Source of the DNA: Anthonomus grandis grandis
Lineage: Eukaryota > Arthropoda > Insecta > Coleoptera > Curculionidae
Length of the DNA: 64,000 nucleotides
Direction: 5' to 3'
Assembly (NCBI RefSeq): GCF_022605725.1
Contig: NC_065555.1
Span: forward strand, 26,894,774-26,958,773
The notes beneath the pieces are model-generated. The model saw only the letters and a program-made list of their open reading frames with translations, was not told the DNA's origin and made no database searches. The position numbers were made by a program, and so were the translations under genes. Within the stretch, counting starts at the first letter, position 1. Each line of letters starts with the position of its first letter. Below, one piece after another: positions 61,981 to 64,000 of this stretch.

Positions 61981-63135
61981 TTGCTCTTACTTACTCTTGC
62001 ATTTGCAATTAATATCTCTTTTAAAACAGCTACGTTTCCAAAGAACTTGAATGATGCAATATTTGTGTTATATTTATATGCACTTAAAACGTTATCTCCA
62101 CACCTTGGATTGTACAGTGATTCCAGAGTGTTGTTGGATAAAGAAAAAAATTATTTTAGCCGAATATCAATCGACAGTTCCTATGGTCTTCATTCATTAT
62201 CATCATTTACGAGTAACAGGTACGAGTATGTAATTTTATATTTTGCAGTATTATTTAATTTTTTATAACACTACTTCACTCTAAACATTAATGCGTATAC
62301 AAAAACAATATAATAAAAGGTCATCATATTGAGGTTTTTCTAAAAAAAAATATTTACAAATTTATTTGGTGCAGAACTGAACTTGGTACCAAAAAAAAAT
62401 AATTAAACTATACCTAATGCATTTGTCATGGTTAAGATCTTTTCTAGTCTCTCTGAATTCGAAAACACGTGTCGATTACTACCTGTAACAGCAGGTAGCA
62501 AGAAATTTGATGACTCGTCTGACGTTCATTAAAACGCATAAAAAAATACCCAGCATGACCGATCACTTTGTAATCATTATTTTTCTTAATACCGGGTTAA
62601 ATTTAATAGATCTTTTTATTTTATATAATATTTATACTTGAAATTATTTCATTATAATTATTATTATTACTATGCTACTTATTACTAATGCTGAAACCAT
62701 TTTACGCTTATTGGATTTATTCATATTTATTTATAGGGGACATTATATATTAAAAAAATATTACTTAGGTATTATATTATATCTAAGTCGATTCTGATGC
62801 AACTCATTTTTTAGCAATGATTATAGACTCATTAGATAATACTACATCATTTATTCTAGGTGTATCCAAAATAGCATATTTACATGTTTTATATTATGCA
62901 AGTCTTAAGCATAATATTTAAATTTAATTCTTTACATTCAAAACACGAGCTCTGTTTTTAGTGACACAATTGCAGTTAGGCGTTATTAATAATTTAATGA
63001 AGCGGCAAATAGCATACTAATTAAGAAATATAGTAAATAGAAAATAAGATTCTAGTATGTTTCATACACTCGAAGCTTAATTTATATTGAGATGTTTTTA
63101 TAACAACTTTGTATATTAGCTAGGGATAAGGAACT
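61981..63135. other. No gene seen
   Basis: AT-rich. Plus-strand ORFs at 61981-62268 lack any recognisable feature. A TACGAGTATGTAATT donor-like string and other splice-like strings occur but no exon can be argued. Confidence 0.5.
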
Positions 63136-63250
63136 TTCTTGCTTATACAAGGTGATTTTTTCCAAGTGTTAAAGGGATTTAAAAAATCAAGAAGAGTCAA
63201 TCTGGTAAACGAGCAGGCCAATCGACTTTTTTAGACACATTTGACGTAGA
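63136..63250 (-). pseudogene. Tiny mariner remnant
   Basis: The minus strand reads VDWPARLPD around 63207-63233, the W-P-A-R-x-P-D block that precedes the third catalytic Asp in DD41D mariners. TACAAGGTGATTTTTTCCAA at 63147 resembles a terminal repeat in a TA context. Nothing else of the gene remains. Confidence 0.5.
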
Positions 63251-64000
63251 TTCGATTTTTATAATCAAAATACAAACAAGTGACCCTCCCCCTTCTTAGG
63301 AGCATGTGAAAGAACAAATGTCAAAAATATCATTAACATGTGAAAAAACAATTGCAGTTATTTTTGATATATCGCATTGTAACGCTTAAAAAAAAATCTT
63401 GTTCTGTAGAAGGTTAATTTTATCAAATTTCTATAGAATTAGGTGGGATCCTTAAAAGGACTCAGGATCAACGTTACTAAACCATGCGTTTCTGGTACAT
63501 GGTTGCAATCATTTTTTAACAACTCTATGGTTGACATTGGAAAATTCTACTAAACATAATAGGAACTAGCTTTATACACGAATATTTCTGAATTTAAAGT
63601 GCGATGCAAAAAAGTCCAATCAAGTAAATACCATCCGTTCCAGAAATACAGTAGTATGTAAATATCACCGTGTTCTTATTTCATGTTTTCACACCTAACT
63701 CTTAGATGGCGCCACAGATCTTAATTCCGAAGCAAAAATTAATATTCTTGCACTGGTTACATTTTGTAAGCCTTTTTCTTTATTTAGAACTATATCGCAA
63801 TGCATATATTTCGTAATAGTCGTCCAAAGGAAGTATTTCTTTGCTTTTGTACGTAACAGAGTTCGGTTTCAAGGCTGACGCAAGTTTTTTAAACTGTTTT
63901 AACTATCAAATTACTATAATCTGAACTGTTAAATCTAAACTATTACCTCTAATACATCTGCAGAATCTGGTTGATAGTCACGTATCATTGTTATGGTGAT
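63251..64000. other. No gene seen
   Basis: AT-rich to the window edge; no supported coding region on either strand. Confidence 0.5.

Noticed and set aside
1..64000. CRISPR arrays, tRNA, rRNA, bacterial-type operons
   Set aside because: Nothing with the required spacing, cloverleaf or conserved rRNA sequence was seen; gene structure is eukaryotic.

Overview
The window is AT-rich, intron-bearing arthropod DNA, almost certainly from an insect. The evidence is the mix of Tc1/mariner elements, hAT elements, BEL/Pao, RTE- and Jockey/CR1-type LINEs, a Helitron fragment, and two host-type genes in insect style with 50-60 bp introns. A beetle would fit the repeat mix, but the sequence alone does not prove the order. 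It is a transposon-dense region with very few host genes.

Host genes. (1) The 5' part of a dynein regulatory complex subunit 4 (Drc4/Gas8) gene lies on the minus strand. It has an ATG-only coding exon at 37065-37067, exon 2 at 36972-37008, exon 3 at 21288-21477 and exon 4 at 20966-21227. All splice sites are GT-AG and all phases agree. Intron 2 is about 15.5 kb and filled with nested transposons. An RFX-type X-box lies about 114 bp upstream of the ATG. (2) The last exon of a TIL-domain (trypsin-inhibitor-like) peptide gene, with stop codon and poly(A) signal, lies on the minus strand inside a perfect-looking 474-bp tandem duplication (54725-55672).

Layout. 1-437: RTE remnant. 430-10444: an element or gene of a DUF7869-like family (DNC..QNKN and GHT.M..D..H motifs). 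It is bounded by ACGTCCTAA repeats and is itself invaded by three elements: a second, smaller DUF7869-like element (1797-3769, 8-bp TSD), a mariner (3908-5636, TA TSD) and a hAT (6369-9216). Removing the last two restores an open reading frame. 11455-13575: Helitron DUF6570/Helitron_like_N fragment with a 5' tandem duplication. 14165-16030: antisense LINE. 16290-20170: antisense RTE split by a 3-kb element (16841-19826) with arms of about 0.8-0.9 kb that carries a gene of the QDxDLLVLL/CXC type. 20966-37067: Drc4, whose large intron holds a split RTE, an intron-containing DD41D mariner, a BEL/Pao pol, a deleted mariner, LINE pieces and a 3.6-kb hAT with perfect TSD. 37563-41390: near-complete LINE with TSD. 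42.0-43.2 kb: transposase-like fragment and a 140-bp tandem repeat. 43.9-46.0 kb: LINE. 46.7-47.9 kb: a second CXC-type gene with an intron. 48130-51927: DD41D mariner split by a hAT. 51950-53444: Tc1. 56345-60190: LINE with a PHD/baculovirus-FP-like ORF1. 60766-61980: LINE. The rest is non-coding.

Few genes here work together. The organising principle is nested insertion, which gives a relative chronology. The most promising undescribed systems are the DUF7869-like transposons with asymmetric subterminal repeat arrays and the long-inverted-repeat element carrying the CXC-type gene.
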